A stretch of 64,000 nucleotides of DNA from UBA4717 sp045536775 (GCA_045536775.1 JAZSOD010000085.1:1-64000), one strand, 5' to 3'; positions 1-8,993 are shown, counted from the stretch's first letter. A program made the numbers and translations. Notes: a model not told the origin generated them from the letters alone.

Positions 1-231
1 GGTAAGAAGCTTGAGCAGAAGTACTACCGTCACCACTCCGGTTACATCGGCGGTCTTAAGGAAGTACAGTACAGCACACTTATGAAGACCAAGCCCGAAA
101 TGGCTATGGAGCTTGCTGTTAAGGGAATGCTCCCCAAGAACACTCTTGGCGCGCTCGCATTCAACCGTCTTAAAGTTTACGCAGGCGCTGAACACAATCA
201 CGCTGCTCAGAAGCCCGAAATTCTCGGCTGA
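1..231 (+). CDS. rplM: 50S ribosomal protein L13, C-terminal part (truncated by window edge)
   Basis: The window opens inside an open frame read from base 1 that ends with TGA at 229-231. The 76 visible residues contain the L13 C-terminal signature, with YYRHHSGYIGGLK near the start and the GMLPKNTLG block further on. L13 is an early assembly protein of the large ribosomal subunit. It lies 24 bp before rpsI, and rplM-rpsI is the standard bacterial operon. The 5' end is missing because of the window edge, not because the gene is broken. Identification rests on the visible motifs and on the neighbour. Confidence 0.95.
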   Translation, partial: GKKLEQKYYRHHSGYIGGLKEVQYSTLMKTKPEMAMELAVKGMLPKNTLGALAFNRLKVYAGAEHNHAAQKPEILG

Positions 232-255
232 TAACAGGAAAGGAATAGAAGAAAT

Positions 256-657
256 ATGTATACAAGTGCAAAGCCTTACTTCTACGGCACAGGAAGAAGA
301 AAAAGTTCTGTTGCCCGTGTACGTCTCGTTCCCGGAACAGGCGATATAACCATCAACGGCAAGAACATCGACGAGTATTTCGGTCTTGAAACACTCAAGC
401 TCATCGTAAACCAGCCTTTTGGCGTTACATCTACAACCGGCAAGTTTGACATCATCTGCACCGTTAAGGGCGGCGGACTCACCGGTCAGGCAGGAGCAAT
501 CCGTCACGGCCTTGCTCGTGCTCTTCTCCAGGCTGACGAAACCTACAGACCCCTTCTCAAGAAGGCAGGATTCCTCACTCGTGACCCGAGAATGAAGGAA
601 AGAAAGAAATACGGTCTCAAGGCAGCTCGTCGCGCAAGCCAGTTCTCCAAGAGATAA
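256..657 (+). CDS. rpsI: 30S ribosomal protein S9
   Basis: A 133-residue protein, the usual S9 length. It has the N-terminal FYGTGRRKSSVARVRL block, the central GGGLTGQAGAIRHGLARAL block, and the basic tail ending ERKKYGLKAARRASQFSKR, which in the family reaches the P-site tRNA. A purine-rich GGAAAGGAA about 12 bases upstream supports the ATG. It follows rplM directly, so both are probably co-transcribed, and a strong intrinsic terminator follows at 681-711. Nothing unusual is seen. Confidence 0.98.
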   Translation: MYTSAKPYFYGTGRRKSSVARVRLVPGTGDITINGKNIDEYFGLETLKLIVNQPFGVTSTTGKFDIICTVKGGGLTGQAGAIRHGLARALLQADETYRPLLKKAGFLTRDPRMKERKKYGLKAARRASQFSKR

Positions 658-680
658 TTATTCCCGAATGGGATTTCAGA

Positions 681-711
681 AACAGCACTCACGTTTGTGG
701 GTGCTGTTTTT
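681..711 (+). terminator. Intrinsic terminator after rplM-rpsI
   Basis: A 12-bp stem (681-692 pairs with 697-708, one G-T pair) with a 4-base loop runs straight into a T tract at 707-711. It lies 23 bp after the rpsI stop and ends the ribosomal protein operon. Confidence 0.9.
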
Positions 712-721
712 ACCTTTTATA

Positions 722-750
722 TTGCATTTGCTCTTGTTTTAGTATATAAT
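722..750 (+). promoter_or_regulatory. Sigma-A promoter for the flavin-reductase-like gene
   Basis: TTGCAT at 722-727 and TATAAT at 745-750 are separated by 17 bp, about 30 bp before the start codon. It sits just after the rpsI terminator, so the next gene has its own transcript. The stretch around the -10 (TTTTAGTATATAATA) recurs at 26500-26514. Confidence 0.8.
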
Positions 751-781
751 ACTAACATAATCCCTGAAAGGAAAAGCGTAT

Positions 782-1411
782 ATGTCTAAAGTTAAATGGA
801 GAGGAGGGGCGCTTATTGCGCCGCTGCCTGCGGTTTTGGTGACCTGCGGTACTCTTGAGAATCCCAACGTATTTACTGTTGCGTGGACGGGAATTATTAA
901 CACTCAGCCGCCTAAAACCTATATATCTGTACGTCCTTCGCGCCATTCTTACGAGCTTATTAAATCAAGCGGCAAGTTTGTTATAAACCTTGCGTATTCA
1001 AAGAATGCTGCAATAGTTGACTACTGCGGTGTACGTTCGGGTAAGGATACAAACAAATTTGCTGACACGGGACTCGAAATTTGCTCGGGTCTTGAACTGA
1101 CGGACACTCCCGTCCTTGTAGACAGTCCGTTATCTCTTGAATGCATTGTAACCGACGTTGTCCCTCTCGGAACGCACGATATGTTCATAGCCGATATTGT
1201 TGCATCGGACGTTGAGGAATCGCTCATAAATGCAGAAGGAAAGCTTCGACTTGACAAAGCCAATCTCCTCGCATACTCGCACGGAGAGTACTTTGAACTC
1301 GGCAAGAAGCTCGGCTCGTTCGGATATTCTGTTCGTAAAAAGAATAAAAACGGTAAACGCCGCGGTCAGTATAGCAAAAAATCGAATAAAATGAAGAAAA
1401 ACACCGACTGA
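782..1411 (+). CDS. Flavin reductase-like domain protein (FMN-binding split barrel)
   Basis: 209 residues. The N-terminal two thirds match the flavin-reductase-like/FMN-binding family: APLPAVLVTCGT near the start, then NVFTVAWTGIINTQPPKTYISVRPSRHSYELI, and a FVINLAYS strand. Such proteins bind FMN and often act as small reductases or flavoproteins of unknown substrate, so I do not assign a reaction. The last 35 or so residues are a very basic tail (KKKNKNGKRRG and more lysines) that is not part of the fold. The gene has its own promoter and terminator and looks monocistronic. An AAAGGAAAA site lies before the ATG. Confidence 0.8.
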   Translation: MSKVKWRGGALIAPLPAVLVTCGTLENPNVFTVAWTGIINTQPPKTYISVRPSRHSYELIKSSGKFVINLAYSKNAAIVDYCGVRSGKDTNKFADTGLEICSGLELTDTPVLVDSPLSLECIVTDVVPLGTHDMFIADIVASDVEESLINAEGKLRLDKANLLAYSHGEYFELGKKLGSFGYSVRKKNKNGKRRGQYSKKSNKMKKNTD

Positions 1412-1426
1412 AAAGTCGGTGTTTTT
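1397..1426. terminator. Bidirectional terminator between flavin reductase and tgt
   Basis: A 9-bp perfect stem, ACACCGACT (1401-1409) and AGTCGGTGT (1414-1422), with a GAAA loop is flanked by A and T runs, so it works in both directions. The TGA stop of the + gene begins inside the stem, and the tgt stop codon is two bases past the T run. Confidence 0.9.
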
Positions 1427-1427
1427 G

Positions 1428-2564
1428 TTAATTGGTACTTCTCTCTCCAAGAATGATCCTGTATTTTTGATAGAATTCTTCGTATCTGCCTTCGTCAAGA
1501 GCGAGCCTGATCTGCTCCATAAGGTCATTGTAGAAATAGAGGTTATGGAGTACAGCAAGACGCATTCCAAGCGTTTCTTTTGCCTTGAACAAGTGTCTTA
1601 TATAAGAACGCGAGTAATGCTTGCAGGCAGGACAGCCGCAGTTTTCGTCTATCGGTCGACCGTCTGCGATATACTTTTCGTTGAGAAGATTCATTTTTCC
1701 GTGCCACGTGAAGATGTTACCATGACGCGCGTTTCTGCTCGGCATTACGCAGTCGAAAAAGTCGACGCCTCTGTGCACTGCTTCAAGTATATTAACAGGT
1801 GTACCTACGCCCATAAGATATCTCGGCTTATCGGTCGGCATATACGGCTCAACTGCATCGATCGTCTCGTACATTTCCTCGGCACCCTCGCCAACCGCAA
1901 GACCGCCGATAGCATAACCGGGAAGATCAAGCTCGGAAATAGCCTTCATATGATCAATTCTGAGGTCGGCATACGTGCTTCCCTGGTTTATACCGAATAA
2001 AAGTTGATTTTTGTTGATGGTTGTTTCAAGTGAATTGAGTCTGTCAAGCTCTGCTTTGCAACGGTAAAGCCATCTTGTAGTGCGTGAACACGACTGCTTA
2101 ACGTAGTTATACGGCGCGGGATTTTCAATACATTCGTCAAACGCCATCGCGATGGTTGAGGCAAGATTTGACTGGATCTGCATACTCTCCTCGGGACCCA
2201 TAAATATACGCTTGCCGTCTATGTGAGAAGCAAAGCGTACGCCATCCTCGGTGATCTTTCTAAGCTGTGCAAGCGAAAACACCTGGAATCCGCCGCTATC
2301 GGTGAGTACAGGCTTATCCCAGTTGAAAAACTTGTGAATACCGCCCATTTTGTGTATTAACTCATCACCCGGACGCAGATGGAGATGGTAGGTATTCGAT
2401 AATTCAACCTGACATTTAACGTCACGAAGGTCCATTGTGGAAATGCCGCCTTTGATTGCGGCGCAAGTGCCGACGTTCATAAAAACGGGTGTCTGTATGT
2501 CACCGTGAACGGTAGAGAAAACGCCTCTGCGCGCTCTTCCCTCTTTCTTTAATATCTTAAACAT
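1428..2564 (-). CDS. tgt: Queuine/preQ1 tRNA-guanine transglycosylase
   Basis: 378 residues, the usual bacterial length. The enzyme exchanges guanine-34 for preQ1 in tRNAs for Asp, Asn, His and Tyr, the committed step of queuosine formation. Visible signatures are LTDSGGFQVFSL with a catalytic aspartate, the MPSRNARHG block with the nucleophile region, and the C-terminal zinc site CGCPACKHY followed by a histidine in RSYIRHL. A GGAGG lies upstream of the ATG. It is the last gene of the miaB-ricA-mutS-mutL-tgt run, 15 bp after mutL, and ends at a strong terminator. The partner enzyme QueA is encoded at 15746-16813. Confidence 0.96.
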   Translation of the reverse strand: MFKILKKEGRARRGVFSTVHGDIQTPVFMNVGTCAAIKGGISTMDLRDVKCQVELSNTYHLHLRPGDELIHKMGGIHKFFNWDKPVLTDSGGFQVFSLAQLRKITEDGVRFASHIDGKRIFMGPEESMQIQSNLASTIAMAFDECIENPAPYNYVKQSCSRTTRWLYRCKAELDRLNSLETTINKNQLLFGINQGSTYADLRIDHMKAISELDLPGYAIGGLAVGEGAEEMYETIDAVEPYMPTDKPRYLMGVGTPVNILEAVHRGVDFFDCVMPSRNARHGNIFTWHGKMNLLNEKYIADGRPIDENCGCPACKHYSRSYIRHLFKAKETLGMRLAVLHNLYFYNDLMEQIRLALDEGRYEEFYQKYRIILGERSTN

Positions 2565-2579
2565 TGGTCCTCCAAATAA

Positions 2580-4514
2580 TCAGACTCTTTTGAATTGTTT
2601 TTCAAAGTCGTGTTTTGTTAATTCAAACGCTACGGGGCGTCCGTGCGGACAGAATTTGATGATATCAAGCGCCAAAACTCTGTCGCATATCCACTTGATA
2701 TGTTCAAGATCGTGAATGTGACCTATTTTTATTGCCGCTTTACAGGAAGCCTGGAACAAAGCCTTCTCGTATATTATGTCTTTGGAAATCCTTACGTTTC
2801 CCGTACCCGTGGCAGCTCTTTCCGCTATTGTTTCTATAAGAGTAATGATTGCATCGTCATCGAGCTCTGTAGGCGCTTCAGTAACAGTTATCTTGTCTGT
2901 ATGTGCGGTAAATACAAGACCGAGAGCGTTAAGCTCGTCCTCGAATTCCGCAATAGCCGCAAGCTCTGTGCCGGTCAGCTTGATTTCTAGAGGAATGAGC
3001 AAAAGCTGAGATACTACGGTGCGGTCATTAATTCCCTTTTTAAGCTCCTCAAATATGATACGCTCATGAGCCGCGTGCTTATCTATTATAAGCATACTGT
3101 TTTCGGTTTCAACGAGTACGTATGAGTAGAACGCTTCGCCTATTATCCTATACTCAGGAACAGACTTTTCGTTTATTGCGGAAACAATAGGTAGTTGCTC
3201 CTTTTCCGACGGCTGAGGTGGCGAATAAGGCTTGTTTTCGGGGGTTTGTTTAACAGAAGACTCTGCAGATGATATCTGATGAGTGCTCGGGTCATAAACC
3301 TCGTGTACGGCGTTTTTGCCGTATTCGAAGGGCTTGCTTTGAACCGTCCGCTCCGGCTTGACCTCTGCCGTTTGCTTGGCTTCGGTTTCTACCGTACCGA
3401 ATCTGATCTGCTCCCTTGTGTCCTTAACCCCATCGCTTATCGGTATGAACGTTTTGAGCTGCTTTGCGTAAGGGATCGTCTCGGGCGCTCGGTTGCTTGG
3501 ATCGAGTTCAAACTCGGGGCGGGTAATTTTAGTTTCAAGTGCTTGTCTTACCGTAGCGTAAACCGTGTCAAAAATTATTCTTTCATTTGAAAACTTGACT
3601 TCAAGCTTCGCAGGATGTACGTTTACGTCAACGAGGGACGGATTGATCTCGATGTTCAGTACTGCGCACGGGAATTTGTCGGACGGTATAAAGGTTGAAT
3701 ACGCCTGCTCAAGTGCCGCCGAAACGGTTTTGCTTTTTATAAATCTTCTGTTTATAAAAAAGTTCTGGAAATTCCTGTTAGCTCTTATGTTATCGGGGGT
3801 TCCTATATAGCCGTAAACTCTGATACCGTCGATATTATTGTCAACAGGTATCATTCTCTTGGCAAAATCGCGTCCGAGAAGAATATAGACGGTATTATAA
3901 AGCTTGCTGTCACCGCTTGTCATAAACTTGATATTACCGTCAATTATAAGCTTGAAGGCAATATCAGGTCTTGAAAGCGCGATCTTTTCAACGTAGGCGC
4001 TGACTGCCATCGCCTCAGTTACGTCCTTTTTCAAAAACTTGAGCCTTGCAGGGACATTTTCAAAGAGGTTTTCCACAATTACCGTGGTTCCGTCGGCGCA
4101 TCCTGCTTCTGAAAGAGATTTAACCTCGCCGCCCTCGGATTCAAGAAGATATCCGACTCGGGAATCGCGTGTTTTTGACATAATCCTCAGTCTTGACACC
4201 GACGCTATCGCGGCAAGTGCCTCGCCTCTGAAGCCGAGCGTAATAATAGAATCAAGATCGTCTGCGTTTTTGATTTTGCTTGTCGCGTGACGCTTGATTG
4301 CGACAGGCATATCATCCTTACCGATACCGTGACCGTTATCGGTAACGCGCATAAACGCGATTCCGCCTCGCTTGATCTCGATTGTTATATCGCTTGCTCC
4401 GGCGTCTATTGAGTTTTCTAAAAGCTCCTTGATGACCGAGGCGGGCCTGTCAACGACTTCACCTGCGGCTATCAGATTGGCAACGCTGAAATCAAGAAGA
4501 TTAATTACTCCCAT
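2580..4514 (-). CDS. mutL: DNA mismatch repair protein MutL
   Basis: 644 residues. The N-terminal GHKL ATPase carries AAGEVVDRPASVIKELLENS with the catalytic Glu, DNGHGI, and GFRGEAL. The middle 340-450 is a low-complexity linker. The C-terminal domain looks like an endonuclease-type MutL: DKHAAHERIIFE from residue 478 corresponds to the metal motif DQHA-x2-E-x4-E with Gln replaced by Lys, followed by SCKAAIKIG near 590 and CPHGRP near 622. This is the nicking form found in bacteria without MutH. It lies 10 bp after mutS and 15 bp before tgt. The ribosome site is weak, so coupling to mutS translation is likely. Confidence 0.96.
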   Translation of the reverse strand: MGVINLLDFSVANLIAAGEVVDRPASVIKELLENSIDAGASDITIEIKRGGIAFMRVTDNGHGIGKDDMPVAIKRHATSKIKNADDLDSIITLGFRGEALAAIASVSRLRIMSKTRDSRVGYLLESEGGEVKSLSEAGCADGTTVIVENLFENVPARLKFLKKDVTEAMAVSAYVEKIALSRPDIAFKLIIDGNIKFMTSGDSKLYNTVYILLGRDFAKRMIPVDNNIDGIRVYGYIGTPDNIRANRNFQNFFINRRFIKSKTVSAALEQAYSTFIPSDKFPCAVLNIEINPSLVDVNVHPAKLEVKFSNERIIFDTVYATVRQALETKITRPEFELDPSNRAPETIPYAKQLKTFIPISDGVKDTREQIRFGTVETEAKQTAEVKPERTVQSKPFEYGKNAVHEVYDPSTHQISSAESSVKQTPENKPYSPPQPSEKEQLPIVSAINEKSVPEYRIIGEAFYSYVLVETENSMLIIDKHAAHERIIFEELKKGINDRTVVSQLLLIPLEIKLTGTELAAIAEFEDELNALGLVFTAHTDKITVTEAPTELDDDAIITLIETIAERAATGTGNVRISKDIIYEKALFQASCKAAIKIGHIHDLEHIKWICDRVLALDIIKFCPHGRPVAFELTKHDFEKQFKRV

Positions 4515-4524
4515 TTTTTTACCG

Positions 4525-7113
4525 TCACTTTAACATTTTTTTGAGTCTGAACAATTCGTTCATCGCTTCGATTGGTGAAATAGTGTTTATATCTATCTTG
4601 CGAAGCTCCTCGGAGACCTCATTTTCCATAACGTCATCGAAGGAAATGAGCCCATCATCGTATCCCGAAGAAGCTTTAACAGGTGTGTTCGTTTTGAAAT
4701 TGCCAGAATCTATTTCGGCAAGCACTGCCTTGGCGCGCTTAATGACTTTTTCAGGAACACCTGCAAGCTTTGCAACCTCTATTCCATAGCTATCGTCTGC
4801 GGCACCTTTTATGATTTTTCTAAGGAATGTGATATCGTCGCCACGTTTTTTGGTGGCTATGTTGTAGTTAACAACGCCTTTATTGGTGTTTTCGAGATCG
4901 GTCAATTCGTGGTAGTGTGTTGCGAACAGGGTTTTAGCGCAAATTACGTCGCAGGTATGCTCTGCAACTGCTTTTGCAATGCTCATACCGTCAAACGTGC
5001 TCGTACCTCTGCCTATTTCATCGTAAACTATGAGACTTCGCTTTGTTGCGTTGGACAATATGTATGCAACCTCATTCATCTCAAGCATAAAGGTTGACTG
5101 GCCGGATGCAAGATCGTCCGAAGCTCCTACGCGGGTAAATACCTTGTCTACTATACCGACTCTCGCGCTTCCGGCAGGAACGAACGAGCCTATCTGCGCC
5201 ATTATAACTATAAGGGCGACCTGGCGCATATACGTAGATTTACCTGCCATATTAGGACCTGTTATAAGCGCAAGTCTGTTTGCGTCTGTATCAAGCTCAG
5301 TATCGTTCGGTACGAAATAACTGTCACTTACAAATTTCTCAACAACAGGATGGCGACCGTCTTTAATTTGAACGATGTCACTCTTGTCGATCTCGGGACA
5401 AACGTAACCGTTTCTTGCGGCGACGTCTGCAAGAGATGCGTAAACGTCAAGCTTTGCTAGTGTTGTGCCGATTTTCTGTATTCTCGATAGATTTCTATCA
5501 AGCTTATCGCATATTTCGCTGAAAAGCTCGTATTCAAGGGTTGAAAGTCTGTCGGCGGCGCCGAGTATCATCGCCTCCATATCCTTAAGCTCGTCCGTTA
5601 TATATCTCTCGCAGTTCGAGAGGGTCTGTTTGCGAATATACGTATCGGGAACAAGATGCTTGAAGGAGTTTGTAACCTCTATATAATACCCGAAAACCTT
5701 GTTATATCCGATCTTGAGGTTTTTGATGCCCGTTGCAGCTCTTTCGCGCATTTCGATTTCGGACTTCAGACTGGTTCCGTTGTTCTTCACGTTACGGAGT
5801 CTGTCAACGTCGGCGCTGTATCCGGGTTTGATTATCCCGCCTTCTCGCACGGAGAAAGGCGCTTCGGAGTCGATTGCATCGGTTATAAGCTTGAGCAAAT
5901 CCTCGGCGGTGTCCATACCGATAAATATTTCTTTTATCTCTTCCGAGTCGCATTTTTCGAGTAAATACTTAACCTGGGGTAATATGTCCAGTGTTTTTGC
6001 TATTGCGTTAAGGTCTTTGCCGTTAGCGGTTCTATATGCAATTTTAGTTGTAAGTCTCTCGACGTCCAAAACGTCCCTTAGAAGCTCGGCGATCTCAGTT
6101 CTGAGAATAAAGTTATCAAAGAATTCCTTTACCGCCGACTGGCGCTTCAAAATTGCCTTTTCATCTACAAGAGGAAGCTCTATCCATGAGCGAAGCATAC
6201 GGGCGCCCATTGCGGTTTTTGTTCTATCAAGAACCCAGAGAAGCGAGCCACGCTTCTCTTTAGTGCGCATGGTTTCTATAAGCTCGAGATTTCTTCTTGT
6301 GTTTATATCAAGCTCCATATACTGACCGTCGCTATATACGTTCAGTGTGCTTATATAGGAGACGTCGATTTTCTGTGTTTCGTCTATGTAGTCGAGGAGA
6401 CCACCGATAGCACACTGCACAGATAGATCGTGAGGTGTTTCAGTGAAATGTTCGTCGGGAAATTGACGGTATACTCTTTCTTTTGACTTTTTAAGCTCAA
6501 ATCTCCTATTCTCACCGCAGGTTACCGAGGCGCCGAAGCGCTCTCTGAAAAATCCGACGAGGTTACCGAGATATTTGTTATCTTTGTTGACTATGATCTC
6601 GCTGGGAACATAAGTTGCAAGCTCGTTTATGAGTCTGTTGCTTCTCTTATCGTGACCGAATGCTGTTGCGTAAACAACACCCGTTGAAACATCGGCAAAA
6701 GCAACACCTATGTTTTCATCGCAGAAATAAACCGAGGAAAGATAGTTGTTTTTCTGTTCACTGAGAAGCCCGCTTTCAACTACCGTGCCGGGTGTTACTA
6801 TTCTGATAACGTCACGCTTAACTATGCCTTTTGCAACCGAAGGATCCTCAAGCTGCTCGCATATAGCAACCTTGTAGCCGCGAGCAACAAGCTTTCCTAT
6901 GTAACCCTCCGCACTGTGAAACGGGACGCCGCACATAGGTGCGCGTTCGGGCTCGCCGCAATCACGTCCCGTAAGCACGAGCTCAAGCTCTCGCGAAGCG
7001 GTTTTGGCATCATCAAAGAACAACTCGTAAAAGTCTCCGAGTCTGTAAAAGAGCAAGTAGTCCTTATATTGATTTTTTATCTCAAAGTACTGTTGCATCA
7101 TTGGTGTCAGCAT
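4525..7113 (-). CDS. mutS: DNA mismatch recognition ATPase MutS
   Basis: 862 residues, normal for MutS1. The N-terminal mismatch domain has the Phe-x-Glu reading motif in RLGDFYELFFDDA, followed by the connector, lever and clamp. The ATPase has Walker A GPNMAGKST at 619-627, the SGQSTFMLEM segment, Walker B VYDEIGRGTSTFDG near 697, and FATHYHEL. MutS binds mismatches and recruits MutL. GGGAG precedes the ATG. The gene lies between ricA (20 bp) and mutL (10 bp), the order also found in Bacillus apart from cotE. Confidence 0.97.
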   Translation of the reverse strand: MLTPMMQQYFEIKNQYKDYLLFYRLGDFYELFFDDAKTASRELELVLTGRDCGEPERAPMCGVPFHSAEGYIGKLVARGYKVAICEQLEDPSVAKGIVKRDVIRIVTPGTVVESGLLSEQKNNYLSSVYFCDENIGVAFADVSTGVVYATAFGHDKRSNRLINELATYVPSEIIVNKDNKYLGNLVGFFRERFGASVTCGENRRFELKKSKERVYRQFPDEHFTETPHDLSVQCAIGGLLDYIDETQKIDVSYISTLNVYSDGQYMELDINTRRNLELIETMRTKEKRGSLLWVLDRTKTAMGARMLRSWIELPLVDEKAILKRQSAVKEFFDNFILRTEIAELLRDVLDVERLTTKIAYRTANGKDLNAIAKTLDILPQVKYLLEKCDSEEIKEIFIGMDTAEDLLKLITDAIDSEAPFSVREGGIIKPGYSADVDRLRNVKNNGTSLKSEIEMRERAATGIKNLKIGYNKVFGYYIEVTNSFKHLVPDTYIRKQTLSNCERYITDELKDMEAMILGAADRLSTLEYELFSEICDKLDRNLSRIQKIGTTLAKLDVYASLADVAARNGYVCPEIDKSDIVQIKDGRHPVVEKFVSDSYFVPNDTELDTDANRLALITGPNMAGKSTYMRQVALIVIMAQIGSFVPAGSARVGIVDKVFTRVGASDDLASGQSTFMLEMNEVAYILSNATKRSLIVYDEIGRGTSTFDGMSIAKAVAEHTCDVICAKTLFATHYHELTDLENTNKGVVNYNIATKKRGDDITFLRKIIKGAADDSYGIEVAKLAGVPEKVIKRAKAVLAEIDSGNFKTNTPVKASSGYDDGLISFDDVMENEVSEELRKIDINTISPIEAMNELFRLKKMLK

Positions 7114-7133
7114 AGAGTTATAGCTCCCTTGAT

Positions 7134-7529
7134 TTATTTTCCCGAACAGTTAGACGAACAGCTTGAACAGTCGTGCGAGCAAGGACGGTCTCCCGTGATA
7201 AAGAAGTTGATCTCAGAGTTTACCTCCTGCATGAAGAGGTTTACCTCCTCCTGAGCGCTTATATAATTCTTCATAACGGGATCATTTGATATTGCGTTAT
7301 ATATCTCTTCTATACGATTATTGATTATTTTGATAAACTCCTCGTCGCGCGTATCCTTCTTATATTCCTCGGTAAGCGCGATCTGCTGTACGTTGTATTC
7401 CACCATAAGACGCTTGATCTCGGCGGAATCATCGTACGCATTTTTTGCTTCGGCAAGAGCAATCATTCTTTCATCCTGCTTGAGAAGCTCGGCGAGCTCT
7501 TCACATTTTTTGAGTATTTCTTTTTTCAT
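7134..7529 (-). CDS. ricA: RicA/YmcA-type protein (YlbF/YmcA family) with a cysteine-rich tail
   Basis: 131 residues, mostly alpha-helical and charged, of the YlbF/YmcA (Com_YlbF) family. The position between miaB and mutS is that of ymcA (ricA) in Bacillus subtilis, where the product joins RicF and RicT in a complex that binds [4Fe-4S] clusters and promotes RNase Y-dependent mRNA maturation. The last 15 residues are Cys117-x-His119-Asp-Cys121-x2-Cys124-x3-Cys128, a metal-site tail. The same motif, 10 of 13 residues identical, stands at the N-terminus of Mrp (13944-13982). I infer an Fe-S or other metal site; the exact cluster partner cannot be read from sequence. ricA as a symbol rests on synteny as well as family. 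Confidence 0.8.
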   Translation of the reverse strand: MKKEILKKCEELAELLKQDERMIALAEAKNAYDDSAEIKRLMVEYNVQQIALTEEYKKDTRDEEFIKIINNRIEEIYNAISNDPVMKNYISAQEEVNLFMQEVNSEINFFITGDRPCSHDCSSCSSNCSGK

Positions 7530-7547
7530 TTTATTATCTCCATTCTT

Positions 7548-8963
7548 TTATTTTACAACTGTGCCGAAAAGATTAAAGGTTTCGGCGCGGTCAATACGTA
7601 CGTTAATGATCTCACCCGTTAAGTCGGTATCACAGGCGAAGTGAACGAGTCTGCCCGATTCGAGCCGTCCCGTATACATTTCGGGATTGTTTTTGCTGAT
7701 CCCCTCAACGAGTATCTTTTTTATCTCTCCAACAACGGTCTGGTTGTTCTCGTTTGAAATGGAATGTTGTAGTTTGAGCAAACGATCGAACCTCTCTGAC
7801 TGTACCTCGGGAGGAACCTTACATTCAAGCACTGCCGCAGGTGTGCCCTTTCGAGGTGAATATATGAAAGAGTATATATTGTCGTATCTGACTTTTCTAA
7901 GAACGTCGAGAGTTTCAAGAAAATCCTCCTCGGTTTCACCGGGAAACCCGACGATTATGTCGGTGGTAAGTGAAATTTCCGGAATTTTCGATTTCATATA
8001 ATCTATGAGATCGAGATACGCCTCTTTGGTGTATCTTCTGTTCATATCAGCTAAAATTTTTGTCGATCCAGACTGCAAAGGAAGGTGGAACTGCTTGGCT
8101 ATTTTGGGATTATCGGCTATTGTGTCAATAAGCTTGTGTGAGGCGTCCTTTGGGTGACTTGTCATAAACCTGATTATGAAATCGCCCTCAATCTTGCAAA
8201 TATCGGAAAGAAGATCAGAGAAATCGTAATCATAACCAAGATCTTTTCCGTATGAGTTGACGTTTTGTCCAAGGAGTGTTATTTCCTTGTATCCTGACTC
8301 AATAAGCCCGCGGGCTTCCGAAAGTATCTCTTCCCTGCTTCTGCTTCGCTCACGTCCTCTCACATACGGGACCACGCAGTATGTGCAAAAGTTATTACAG
8401 CCGTACATGATGCTTAACCACGCCTTGTGTGGATTGCTTCTTTTAACGGGCAAGCCTTCAGCGATGGTTCCCTCGCCACTATCCGCAATAAAAAAGCGGT
8501 TATCGGTCGATATAGCTCTGTAAAGAAACTCGGGAAATCTGTATACTTCGGCGGTACCGAACAAGAAATCAACGTACGGATATTTGTTTTTTATGTCATT
8601 AAGTCTGTGCTCCTGTGTGACCATACATCCGCATATACATATTGTAAGAGAGGGCTTTGCGGTTTTAAGGTGCTTGAACTGACCCGTGATCGAGAGGGCT
8701 TTGAGCTCTGCGTGCTCACGTATGGCGCACGTGTTTACGATTATCAGATCGGCATGCGCTTCATTATCGGATATTTCATATCCCATAGCCTCAGCCATTC
8801 CCGCAAGACGCTCACTGTCTGCTTCATTCTGTTGACATCCGAATGTTCTGATAACGGCAATAGGTGTATGTGCTTGTCCCGAATTGCTTTTTCGGACTTT
8901 ATCAATGAATTCATATTGAAGAGCTATCTCTTCTTTTGTTACTGTTCTAACTTCTCTTTTCAT
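7548..8963 (-). CDS. miaB: tRNA-2-methylthio-N6-dimethylallyladenosine synthase
   Basis: 471 residues. MiaB is a radical-SAM enzyme with two [4Fe-4S] clusters that adds a methylthio group to i6A-37 of tRNAs reading UNN codons. N-terminal cluster cysteines are Cys43 (FGCQQNE), Cys79 (NTCAIRE) and Cys113 (CGCM). The radical-SAM triad is Cys189, Cys193 and Cys196 in YGCNNFCTYCVVPY. A TRAM-like RNA-binding domain occupies about residues 405-471. It is the first gene of the operon, preceded by a good promoter. Its substrate is made by MiaA, encoded at 17074-18054. Confidence 0.97.
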   Translation of the reverse strand: MKREVRTVTKEEIALQYEFIDKVRKSNSGQAHTPIAVIRTFGCQQNEADSERLAGMAEAMGYEISDNEAHADLIIVNTCAIREHAELKALSITGQFKHLKTAKPSLTICICGCMVTQEHRLNDIKNKYPYVDFLFGTAEVYRFPEFLYRAISTDNRFFIADSGEGTIAEGLPVKRSNPHKAWLSIMYGCNNFCTYCVVPYVRGRERSRSREEILSEARGLIESGYKEITLLGQNVNSYGKDLGYDYDFSDLLSDICKIEGDFIIRFMTSHPKDASHKLIDTIADNPKIAKQFHLPLQSGSTKILADMNRRYTKEAYLDLIDYMKSKIPEISLTTDIIVGFPGETEEDFLETLDVLRKVRYDNIYSFIYSPRKGTPAAVLECKVPPEVQSERFDRLLKLQHSISNENNQTVVGEIKKILVEGISKNNPEMYTGRLESGRLVHFACDTDLTGEIINVRIDRAETFNLFGTVVK

Positions 8964-8993
8964 TTTAGACCGCCAATAATATTATTAACTGTT

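Noticed and set aside
5699..6325. A 208-codon open frame opposite mutS
   Set aside because: Serine-rich shadow of mutS without motif or start signal.
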